DNA of 7,448 bases from Candidatus Nitrosymbiomonas sp. (GCA_020724185.1 DYHL01000128.1:1-7448); one strand, 5' to 3'; positions 1-5,756 are shown, numbered from the stretch's first letter. A program made the numbers and translations. Notes: generated from the letters alone by a model not told the origin.

Positions 1-731
1 TCGGCGACCATGGTGATTGCGACCGTGTCCTGAACGCCGCGCAGGGCCTGAAGGGCCTGGACAACCGGGTAGAGACGCCAGGACGGGACGTGCTCGGCGA
101 TCTCGGCGTCGAGGCGCTGGACACGCTCCACCTGCTGGTCGACGGCGCGCACGGACTCCTGGAAGACGATCTGTTGGGCGGGGGTGGGGCAGACAACCTT
201 GGCGAGGTAGCGGAGGTGGGCCGCGTTCCAGTTGGCCTTGCCGGTGTAGTGGAGGCCGAGGCGCAGGAGGAACGACTGCAGGCGAAACTTGGCGGCCTTG
301 AGGTCGGCCATCGCGTCCTCGCGCGCCCGGCCGAGGTCGCGGATCGCCTCGTCCTCGACGGTGGGGACGTAGACAGGGGTGAGGTCGCCGGAGCGCAGCA
401 AGCGCGCCAGCAGCACGGCGTCGCGGCGGTCGGTCTTGACCCGGTCGCCGGCCTTCTTCGGGATCAGCGAGGGGGCGACGACAAGGCACTGGAGCCCCTT
501 CCTGGTCAGGTAGCGGTGCAGGATGTAGCCGCAGGGGCCGGCCTCGTAGGCGAACACCAGGCGCGCGGCCTTCGAGTGGAGCCGGCGCACGAGCCCGTCG
601 ATGTCAGCCTGCCGGGTGCCGATTGGTCCGATGTAGGCCACTTCGGCGGACCGGTCGTCGGGGGCATAGGCGACCGCGATCGACTCCTTGTGGACATCCA
701 GACCGACGAAGAGGGTGGTAGTCTTGTTCAT
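1..731 (-). CDS. IS110-family transposase, N-terminal part (cut by window start)
   Basis: DEDD-type transposase/recombinase of the IS110 family. Reading down from the ATG at 731-729, 243 residues are visible and the frame stays open to the window edge. The RuvC-like N-terminal domain is complete: GLDVHK with Asp12, YEAGPCGY with Glu63, and the signature VKTDRRDA with Asp101 and Asp104, giving the four acidic residues. A helical, charged linker follows (about 125-225). The protein is lost at LQALRGVQD, where the C-terminal Tnp domain carrying the family's catalytic serine normally begins, so completeness cannot be judged. The start is set by a strong GGAGGT ribosome binding site (742-737) five bases upstream. 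Known members excise as circles and are guided by a bridge RNA encoded in the element's non-coding end. The gene is convergent with nothing and divergent from the PIN gene at 886. Confidence 0.93.
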   Translation of the reverse strand, partial: MNKTTTLFVGLDVHKESIAVAYAPDDRSAEVAYIGPIGTRQADIDGLVRRLHSKAARLVFAYEAGPCGYILHRYLTRKGLQCLVVAPSLIPKKAGDRVKTDRRDAVLLARLLRSGDLTPVYVPTVEDEAIRDLGRAREDAMADLKAAKFRLQSFLLRLGLHYTGKANWNAAHLRYLAKVVCPTPAQQIVFQESVRAVDQQVERVQRLDAEIAEHVPSWRLYPVVQALQALRGVQDTVAITMVA

Positions 732-823
732 GGCTGACCTCCGGGTGAAAGTGATCGCTGGGACGCCCAGTGTGCGGCTCTGGCTTCTCTGATGCTAACC
801 CGCGGAGGATCCGGAGGTCAGCC
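732..823 (-). repeat. Perfect 13-bp inverted repeat enclosing the transposase ribosome binding site
   Basis: GGCTGACCTCCGG at 732-744 is exactly complementary to CCGGAGGTCAGCC at 811-823, with 66 bases between. Read on the minus strand, the proximal arm ends one base before the transposase ATG and contains its Shine-Dalgarno GGAGGT. A transcript entering from outside could therefore pair the two arms and hide the ribosome binding site. A smaller hairpin, CTGGG-acg-CCCAG, lies inside at 758-770. The repeat is seen directly. A role in silencing translation, or as a scaffold stem of a bridge RNA, is inference. Confidence 0.85.
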
Positions 824-873
824 TCATTCGCCCACGGAAGTCATACTGTCTAGAAGCCCGGCGCCGAATGATG

Positions 874-879
874 TAGATT
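874..879 (+). promoter_or_regulatory. Possible -10 element for a leaderless PIN-antitoxin mRNA
   Basis: TAGATT begins exactly 12 bases before the GTG start at 886, the spacing expected when transcription starts at the start codon. No Shine-Dalgarno sequence precedes that GTG. No convincing -35 is seen (851-856 is TAGAAG). Weak evidence, resting mainly on spacing and the missing ribosome binding site. Confidence 0.3.
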
Positions 880-885
880 TGGGTC

Positions 886-1371
886 GTGAAGACCCTCCGA
901 ATCTACGTCGACACGTCTGTGCTGGGCGGCTGCTTCGACCCGGAGTTCGCGGCTTGGTCGAATGGGCTGATCGAGGACTTTAGACGGGGCGTCTTTCGGC
1001 CAGTGCTCTCCGACGCCACCGCCGCAGAAGTCGAGCTGGCGCCGGATTTCGTACGCGCCCTGCACACGGAGCTTCTAATGATAGCGACAGAGGTTGTTCC
1101 GGTCACCGTCGAGGCCCTCCGCCTGCTTGCAGCCTACGAAGATCACGCCGTCCTCGGCCCTCGCTTCCGGAACGACATGCTCCACATCGCGCTCGCAACG
1201 GTTGCGGAGGTCGATGTCTTGGTCAGCTGGAACTTCCGCCACATCGTCCGGCTCGACAAGATCCGGCTGTTCAACGCGGTCAATACGGAGCTGGGGCACA
1301 AGTCTTTGGCAATCTACTCCCCGAGAGAGGTGACAACGTATGAGCGAGACGAAGGCGATCCGGGCCGTTGA
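886..1371 (+). CDS. PIN-domain ribonuclease, VapC-type toxin candidate
   Basis: A 161-residue single-domain PIN protein. The expected acidic metal-binding residues are visible: Asp9 in IYVDTSVLGG, Glu48 in SDATAAEVE, Asp97 in RNDMLHIALA and Asp110 just before VLVSWNFRHI. The SWNFRHIV segment and the following KIRLFNAVN and SPREV stretches are typical of a PIN subgroup encoded next to a small helical partner. Such proteins are usually Mg-dependent RNases of type II toxin-antitoxin pairs; the RNA target cannot be read from sequence. The start must be the GTG at 886, because a stop (TAG) lies in frame at 874 and the next Met is residue 65. There is no clear ribosome binding site. The 3' end overlaps the next gene by 32 bases. 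GC content is lower than in the ileS-lgt genes, consistent with acquisition on an integron cassette. Confidence 0.88.
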   Translation: MKTLRIYVDTSVLGGCFDPEFAAWSNGLIEDFRRGVFRPVLSDATAAEVELAPDFVRALHTELLMIATEVVPVTVEALRLLAAYEDHAVLGPRFRNDMLHIALATVAEVDVLVSWNFRHIVRLDKIRLFNAVNTELGHKSLAIYSPREVTTYERDEGDPGR

Positions 1372-1525
1372 GCTCGTGCGTCGCATCCGTGACGAGCAGG
1401 CGCAACAGCTGGCAAGCAAGTCCGAAGCCGAGGTAATTGCTTTCTTTCGGCGTGCGGGTGAGGCGGCGCGCAAGGCGGCGCAAGAGCGGCTCACGAGCAA
1501 GGACGCACGCGGATTGGGCGTCTAA
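1340..1525 (+). CDS. Small helical protein, probable antitoxin partner of the PIN toxin
   Basis: A 61-residue, charged, almost fully helical protein (AVELVRRIRDEQAQQ, then SEAEVIAFFRRAGEAARKAA). It resembles small proteins often found directly downstream of this PIN subgroup; that resemblance is recalled, not searched. It overlaps the PIN gene by 32 bases in another frame and has a good ribosome binding site (GAGAGAGGTG, 1323-1332) inside the PIN coding sequence, so the two are translationally linked. The toxin-first order is the reverse of classical vapBC. No ribbon-helix-helix, AbrB or other DNA-binding motif is recognisable, so it may neutralise the toxin without being a repressor. The TAA stop (1523-1525) lies inside the first conserved box of the attC-like site, a placement typical of integron cassette genes. 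Confidence 0.72.
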   Translation: MSETKAIRAVELVRRIRDEQAQQLASKSEAEVIAFFRRAGEAARKAAQERLTSKDARGLGV

Positions 1526-1579
1526 CCCCTCGTTGCAGCGGACTCGCTTCGCTCGCCGCTGAACTCGATATCGTCAGGC
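1520..1579 (+). other. attC: Integron attC-like recombination site (59-base element)
   Basis: The site starts with GTCTAAC (1520-1526), a full match to the R'' consensus RYYYAAC. It ends with GTCAGGC (1573-1579), one base away from the R' consensus GTTRRRY. Between them an imperfect palindrome folds as GTT-G-CAGCGG (1532-1541) against CCGCTG-AAC (1556-1564). This gives nine base pairs interrupted by one extrahelical base (G1535), the bulge arrangement characteristic of attC L boxes, with a 14-base variable centre. Length (60 bases), orientation relative to the upstream gene, overlap with that gene's stop codon, and a new ORF starting eight bases later all fit a cassette junction. The GTC for GTT change in R' might reduce recombination. 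No integrase or second attC is visible in the window. Confidence 0.75.
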
Positions 1580-1587
1580 GCACGACA

Positions 1588-2082
1588 ATGAACATGCGAG
1601 CCGACATCATTCGCCGATTCCATGCTGCGCTCCCTCAAGTGCGAGGGTGGATCGACCAGTTCCTCGACTCTCATGCGGATCGCGCCCGTGCCGTCGGTAC
1701 GCTCGGGTTCGCTCGGTTATCCGCCTGTTTTCCGCAGGAGCTCCTGGAGCGCGCCAAGGTGGCGTCGGTCGATGGGATCACATTAAAGGACACCTTTTCC
1801 CTGCAGCAAGGGCGGGCATCCGAGGCGTTGCACTTTCACGAACTGGTCCATGTCGTTCAATTGTCAAGGTTGGGCGTCGACAACTTCCTACTCGCATACG
1901 GTCTCGGCCTGTTCTCGTTCGGGTATGCCAAGAGCCCGCTCGAACAGATGGCCTACACACTGCAGCGAGGCTTCGAGCTCGGCACACTCCCGCGGGGACT
2001 CGTGCACGTCATCGAGCAGGCCACGGACGCTATCTGGAATCAGGCTGCGCCGATCGTTCAAGGCCCGTATGGGGGCGCCTGA
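1588..2082 (+). CDS. Uncharacterised small zincin-like protein (HELVH motif)
   Basis: A 164-residue protein I cannot assign to a named family. Residues 84-88 are HELVH, a HExxH zinc-binding motif in the context HFHELVHVVQ. Thirty residues on, Glu119 in SPLEQMAY is a plausible third ligand, so a one-domain gluzincin-like metalloprotein is likely. HELxHVVQ also occurs in DUF4157-type putative peptidases. Residues 97-113 are hydrophobic (LLAYGLGLFSF) and may be a buried helix; no signal peptide is seen. The N-terminal 60 residues are mixed helical with no motif. The ATG at 1588 lies eight bases after the attC-like site, as for a cassette gene, and has only a poor ribosome binding site; an in-frame ATG at 1594 is an alternative. 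No attC follows the stop. GC content is lower than in downstream genes. Substrate and role are unknown. Confidence 0.75.
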   Translation: MNMRADIIRRFHAALPQVRGWIDQFLDSHADRARAVGTLGFARLSACFPQELLERAKVASVDGITLKDTFSLQQGRASEALHFHELVHVVQLSRLGVDNFLLAYGLGLFSFGYAKSPLEQMAYTLQRGFELGTLPRGLVHVIEQATDAIWNQAAPIVQGPYGGA

Positions 2083-2172
2083 TCCGGAGACTTAGCCCGC
2101 CCGTCGCCGAGACCGCCGAACCCTATGGTGGCGCCACGGGGGCAGATTGACCCATCACCCGGCTGCTGCCGC
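2083..2172. other. Intergenic spacer with no assignable feature
   Basis: Between the zincin-like gene and the ileS promoter I find no coding signal, no second attC (no GTT-type box, and no RYYYAAC) and no U-tract terminator. The only structure is a 10-bp perfect palindrome, GTGGCGCCAC (2128-2137), which has no T-run after it. Confidence 0.6.
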
Positions 2173-2202
2173 TAGACGCGCGCTTGCGGCCCGTGCTACA
2201 CT
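2173..2202 (+). promoter_or_regulatory. Extended -10 promoter of the T-box-ileS transcript
   Basis: A TAGACG -35-like hexamer (2173-2178) is followed after 18 bases by TACACT (2197-2202). That -10 is preceded by TGC, giving an extended -10 (TGnTACACT). Transcription would start near 2209-2210, just before the T-box stem I, leaving a leader of about 275 bases ahead of ileS. Confidence 0.6.
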
Positions 2203-2210
2203 ACCGCCAC

Positions 2211-2463
2211 ATTTGGCGATGACGGGGACGGGATGGCGACCCCGCGCGCGAGCGAGCTGGGAGCCGGTGCGAGCCCAGCGGCGCGGACGCCGCTCCCTAT
2301 CACCTCCAAGCCGCGGCCCGAACGGTTCGTCCGCGTAGGCGCCGCCGGGGGCTCCTCCGAGATCGGGAGCAGGAGCGCTGGCCGAGGAGCGAGGTTGTGC
2401 TCGGCCGGAATCAGGGTGGTACCACGGGTGCATCCCGTCCTTGAGGACGGGATGTTTTGTTTT
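2211..2463 (+). promoter_or_regulatory. T-box riboswitch (tRNA-Ile sensing) controlling ileS
   Basis: The leader binds uncharged tRNA-Ile and lets transcription continue into ileS. Stem I is readable: GGGA 2230-2233 with TCCC 2294-2297, GGCG 2235-2238 with CGCC 2288-2291, CCGCGC 2242-2247 with GCGCGG 2281-2286, and an apical GCTGGG/CCCAGC (2256-2261/2274-2279). The specifier is ATC at 2299-2301, followed by the usual purine (A2302), directly 3' of the TCCC strand. Stem II is GCTCC 2351-2355 with GGAGC 2366-2370, and stem III is GGCCGAG 2380-2386 with CTCGGCC 2400-2406. The T-box is AGGGTGGTACCACG (2413-2426). Its TGGT (2417-2420) would pair with the tRNA ACCA end, matching the A73 discriminator of tRNA-Ile. 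The antiterminator forms from CAGGG 2412-2416 with CCTTG 2439-2443 and ACGGG 2424-2428 with CCCGT 2434-2438, leaving the standard seven-base bulge TGGTACC. Confidence 0.93.
2431..2463 (+). terminator. Intrinsic terminator of the T-box leader
   Basis: CATCCCGTCC (2431-2440) pairs perfectly with GGACGGGATG (2445-2454) around a TTGA loop, followed by TTTTGTTTT (2455-2463). The ten-base-pair stem is mutually exclusive with the antiterminator, which uses 2434-2443 for other pairings. Regulation is therefore by transcription attenuation rather than by hiding the ileS ribosome binding site. Confidence 0.93.
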
Positions 2464-2483
2464 CGGTCAGGGGGACGGTTACC

Positions 2484-5400
2484 ATGCCGCATTTTGCCGC
2501 AGTGTCTTCGAAGACGGACTTCCCCGCGCTCGAGCGGGAGATCCTGGATTGGTGGCGCGAACAGGGGATCCTGAGGCGATACCTCGACCGCAACGAGAAC
2601 TCGCCGCGCCGGTTCTCATTCCTGGACGGTCCGATCACCGCCAACAACCCGATGGGCATCCACCACGCTTGGGGTAGGACCTACAAGGACCTGTTCCAGC
2701 GCTACAAGACGATGCGAGGGTCCAGGCAACGCTACCAGAACGGTTTCGACGGTCAGGGCCTGTGGGTGGAGGTGGAGGTCGAGCGCGAGCTGGGATTCCG
2801 GACCAAGCGCGACATAGAGGTCTACGGAATCGCGCCGTTCGTCGAGCAGTGCAAGGCCCGCGTACGCCGCTTCGCCGACCTGATCACCCAGCAATCATTG
2901 AGGCTGGGCTACTGGATGGACTGGGACCACTCCTACCACACGCTGTCGGACGACAACAACTACACGATCTGGCACTTTCTCAAGAGGTGCTGGGAGCGAG
3001 GGATGATCCACAAAGGCCACGACGTGATGCCCTGGTGCCCGCGCTGCAGCACTGGCATCTCCGAGCACGAGATCGTGACGGAAGGCTACCGCGAACTGAC
3101 GCATCCGGGGATGACGGTAAGACTCCCGTTGGTTGACGAGCCCGGAAGGTCGCTGCTTGTGTGGACCACGACGCCCTGGACGCTTACAAGTAACGTCGCC
3201 GCCGCGGTCCATCCCGATCTGACCTACGCGCGCGTTCGGCAGGCTGACCAGGAGTACTACCTCTGCGAGGGCGCGCTGGGCATCCTCGCCGGGCCGTACG
3301 AGACGGTCGAGACAGTGTCGGGGGCCGCTCTGGTGGGCCGGCGCTACCGCGGCCCGTTCGACGATCTGCCGGCGCAGGCCGCAGTGGAGCACCGGGTGAT
3401 CGCCTGGCGCGAGGTCAGCGCCGAGGAAGGCACCGGCATCGTCCACATCGCGCCGGGATGCGGTGCCGAGGACTTCGCCCTCGGCAAGGAACACGGTCTG
3501 CCGGTCCTGGCTCCGTTGGACGAGTTCGGGGTGTTCGCCGGTCCCTATGGCTGGCTGGAGGGGAAGCCGGTCTACGAGGTCGCCGAGCCGATCGAGACCC
3601 ACCTGCGCGCGGGCGGCCTGCTCTACCGCGTCGAGCCTTACACCCACCGGTATCCCGTGTGCTGGCGCTGCGGGAGCGAGCTGGTTTTCCGCCTGGTGGA
3701 CGAGTGGTTCATCGCCATGGATCCCGTGCGCGAGGCCATGATGGACGTGACACGGCAGATTCGCTGGATCCCTTCCTTCGGGTTGGACCGCGAGATTGAC
3801 TGGCTGCGCAACATGCACGACTGGATGATCAGCAAGAAACGCTACTACGGACTGGCCCTGCCGATCTACGAATGTGGGGCCTGCGGCAAGTTCGAGGTCA
3901 TCGGTTCGCGCGAGGAATTGCGCGCGCGGGCCGTGGAGGGGTGGGAGGAGTTCGAGGGTCACTCCCCGCACCGGCCCTGGGTGGACGCGGTGCGGATCGC
4001 ATGCGCCTCCTGCGGGCAGACCGTCTCCCGCATCGCGGACGTGGGCAATCCCTGGTTGGACGCTGGCATCGTGTCGTTCTCGACGCTCACCGATTCCCAC
4101 ACCGGTGGGGTCTCCTACGTGGGCGATCAGCGGTACTGGCGCGACTGGTTCCCTGCCCACTTCATCACCGAGGCGTTTCCAGGGCAGTACCGTAACTGGT
4201 TCTACTCGCTGCTGGTGATGAGCACGGTGCTCGAGAACCGTCCGCCCTTTGAGGTCTGCCTGGGCCATGCCATGGTCCGCGGCGAGGACGGCCGCGAGAT
4301 GCACAAGTCGTGGGGCAACGCCATCGAGTTTGAGGAAGCCGCCGACCAGATCGGCGCCGACGTCGCGCGGTGGGTATTTGCGGCGCAGAACCCTGCCGCG
4401 AACGTCAACTTTGGGTATGGGCCCGCCGGCGAGGCCCGCCGCCGGTTCATCCTGCCCTGGTGGAACGTCTATGCCTTCTTCGTGACCTACGCTTCGCTGG
4501 AGACCCTGGACTTCGCCGCGATGCTGAAATCACCTCCGCCGCCGGGCCTGCTCGATCGCTGGATCCTCTCACGACTTGCGCGGTTGGTGACGGTGCTGCG
4601 CGATCGCCTGGACGATTATGATCCCGCGAGCGCGTGCCGGGCCTCGGAGGCCTTCGTGGACGAGCTGTCCACCTGGTATGTCCGCCGCAGCCGCCGGCGG
4701 TTCTGGAAGAGCGAGGACGACGCGGACAAGCGAGCCGCCTACCACACGCTGTACGTGGTGTTGCGCACGCTGGCGCAGGCCCTGGCGCCCTTCGTCCCCT
4801 TCCTCGCCGAGGCCATGTACCAGAACCTCGTCCGCGGCGTGGAGGCGAGTGCGCCCGAGAGCGTGCACCTGTGCGACTATCCCGAGAGCGATCCGGCCGC
4901 CCTCGATGACGATCTGGAGGCGGCGATGGTTGTTGTGCGCGGCCTCGTCAGTCTGGGGAGGGCGGCGCGCGGCACCGCGAAGATCCGCGTGCGCCAGCCG
5001 CTTTCCGCGGTCTTGATCGCAACCCGTGACCGGAACCTGATTGAGCGGCCCGACCTGGTCGAGTTGCTGGCGGAGGAGCTCAACGTCAAGGCGGTCCGCT
5101 TCGTGGAAGATGCCTCGGCCTACGTGCGGCACGAGGTCAAACCGCGGTTCGACCGGCTGGGTCCCAAGCACGGCGGCCGGGTTCAGGCGGTGGCCGCGGC
5201 CCTACGGGCCTTGCCGCCCGAGACCGCGGCCGCGGCGCTGGCCTCAGGGGCCGGCCTCACGCTGCAGGTCGGGGGCGAGCCCCTGGTCGTGGAACCGGAC
5301 GAGATGGAAGTCAGGCTGCACACGGCGCCAGGGTACGCGGCGGAGGCGGCCGGCGGCCAGGTCGTCATCCTCGAGACCGCCGTGGGCCCGGAGCTGGCGC

Positions 5401-5657
5401 GGGAGGGCCAGGCGCGCGAGCTGGTGCACCACGTCCAGCAGCTCCGCAAGGAAGAGGGCCTGGAGGTCAGTGAGCGGATCGTCCTGTACCTCGAGGGAGG
5501 TCCGGAGATCGAAGATCTGCTGGCAGCGCACGGGCAGTACGTCCGGGCCGAGACCCTTACAACAGAGGTTGTGCACGCGGCGCCGGAGGGCGCCTCTGCC
5601 CGGGAGATCCGGCTGGACGGCCTGCGCGTCCGGATGGCGGTGGCGCGCGCAACCTAG
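2484..5657 (+). CDS. ileS: Isoleucyl-tRNA synthetase
   Basis: Charges tRNA-Ile with isoleucine in the cytoplasm; class Ia synthetase, 1057 residues, the length of the large Thermus/eukaryote-like IleS group. The HIGH-type motif is HHAWG (60-64). The KMSKS loop is the variant MHKSWGN (606-612). The CP1 editing domain has the Thr-rich TTTPW (228-232) and the conserved Asp330 in GAEDFALGKEHGL. Four CxxC pairs (185/188, 393/396, 464/467, 507/510) match the two zinc sites of the Thermus-type enzyme. The anticodon-binding helical domain (about 690-850) includes LAPFVPFLAEAMYQ, and a C-terminal DUF5915-like part contains ELAREGQARELVHHVQ. I chose ATG 2484: it has AGGGGGA (2469-2475) eight bases upstream. 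An in-frame TTG at 2457 lies in the terminator U-tract and cannot be the start. Expression is governed by the preceding Ile T-box. A large antisense open frame inside is a GC shadow. Confidence 0.97.
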   Translation: MPHFAAVSSKTDFPALEREILDWWREQGILRRYLDRNENSPRRFSFLDGPITANNPMGIHHAWGRTYKDLFQRYKTMRGSRQRYQNGFDGQGLWVEVEVERELGFRTKRDIEVYGIAPFVEQCKARVRRFADLITQQSLRLGYWMDWDHSYHTLSDDNNYTIWHFLKRCWERGMIHKGHDVMPWCPRCSTGISEHEIVTEGYRELTHPGMTVRLPLVDEPGRSLLVWTTTPWTLTSNVAAAVHPDLTYARVRQADQEYYLCEGALGILAGPYETVETVSGAALVGRRYRGPFDDLPAQAAVEHRVIAWREVSAEEGTGIVHIAPGCGAEDFALGKEHGLPVLAPLDEFGVFAGPYGWLEGKPVYEVAEPIETHLRAGGLLYRVEPYTHRYPVCWRCGSELVFRLVDEWFIAMDPVREAMMDVTRQIRWIPSFGLDREIDWLRNMHDWMISKKRYYGLALPIYECGACGKFEVIGSREELRARAVEGWEEFEGHSPHRPWVDAVRIACASCGQTVSRIADVGNPWLDAGIVSFSTLTDSHTGGVSYVGDQRYWRDWFPAHFITEAFPGQYRNWFYSLLVMSTVLENRPPFEVCLGHAMVRGEDGREMHKSWGNAIEFEEAADQIGADVARWVFAAQNPAANVNFGYGPAGEARRRFILPWWNVYAFFVTYASLETLDFAAMLKSPPPPGLLDRWILSRLARLVTVLRDRLDDYDPASACRASEAFVDELSTWYVRRSRRRFWKSEDDADKRAAYHTLYVVLRTLAQALAPFVPFLAEAMYQNLVRGVEASAPESVHLCDYPESDPAALDDDLEAAMVVVRGLVSLGRAARGTAKIRVRQPLSAVLIATRDRNLIERPDLVELLAEELNVKAVRFVEDASAYVRHEVKPRFDRLGPKHGGRVQAVAAALRALPPETAAAALASGAGLTLQVGGEPLVVEPDEMEVRLHTAPGYAAEAAGGQVVILETAVGPELAREGQARELVHHVQQLRKEEGLEVSERIVLYLEGGPEIEDLLAAHGQYVRAETLTTEVVHAAPEGASAREIRLDGLRVRMAVARAT

Positions 5658-5686
5658 GGCGGTCCGTGCCCCCTGTCAACTCATGC

Positions 5687-5715
5687 TTGCCAGTCTCAGG
5701 GCGGTCGGGTAAGAT
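5687..5715 (+). promoter_or_regulatory. Sigma-70-type promoter for the traR-lspA-lgt operon
   Basis: TTGCCA (5687-5692) and TAAGAT (5710-5715) are separated by exactly 17 bases. Each matches its consensus at four or five of six positions, in otherwise GC-rich DNA. It lies 29 bases after the ileS stop and about 40 bases before the next start, so the downstream genes need not depend on the T-box. No intrinsic terminator is visible after ileS, so read-through is also possible. Confidence 0.7.
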
Positions 5716-5756
5716 ATGGCCGGTTTTCATCCCTGCGCAGTGAGGGGAGATGGCGA

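Larger units (their letters stand above)
1..824 (-). mobile_element. IS110-family insertion sequence, partial, left (tnp 5') end
   Basis: The transposase gene plus the non-coding DNA upstream of it. The IS110 family has no conventional terminal inverted repeats or target duplications, so the outer boundary cannot be placed by eye. I set it just past the 13-bp inverted repeat ending at 823; it could extend to about 880, where the next gene's control region begins. The right end lies outside the window. In IS110-group members the longer non-coding end lies 5' of the transposase gene and encodes the bridge RNA. The space available here (at most about 150 bases) is short for that. Confidence 0.6.

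Noticed and set aside
90..737. Long plus-strand open frame of 215 codons
   Set aside because: It is the antisense shadow of the IS110 transposase, whose minus-strand frame has clear DEDD motifs and a strong ribosome binding site. The plus-strand translation has no recognisable motif.
2128..2137. Perfect palindrome GTGGCGCCAC as a terminator or operator
   Set aside because: Ten bases without a loop or a following T-run. In GC-rich DNA this is not enough to claim function.
1647..2150. Plus-strand open frame of 167 codons overlapping the zincin-like gene
   Set aside because: Arg/Pro-rich out-of-frame translation typical of a shadow. The frame at 1588 has a zinc motif and a natural start after the attC-like site.
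2457..2483. TTG start giving IleS nine extra residues
   Set aside because: The TTG lies in the U-tract of the T-box terminator and has no ribosome binding site. ATG 2484 has a well-spaced AGGGGGA.
2895..4304. 469-codon minus-strand open frame
   Set aside because: Antisense shadow of ileS caused by high GC at codon third positions. The His/Pro/Gln-rich translation resembles no family, while the sense strand carries all IleS motifs.
5658..5680. Weak AGGGC/GCCCCCT pairing after ileS as a terminator
   Set aside because: Short imperfect stem and no T-run; not convincing.
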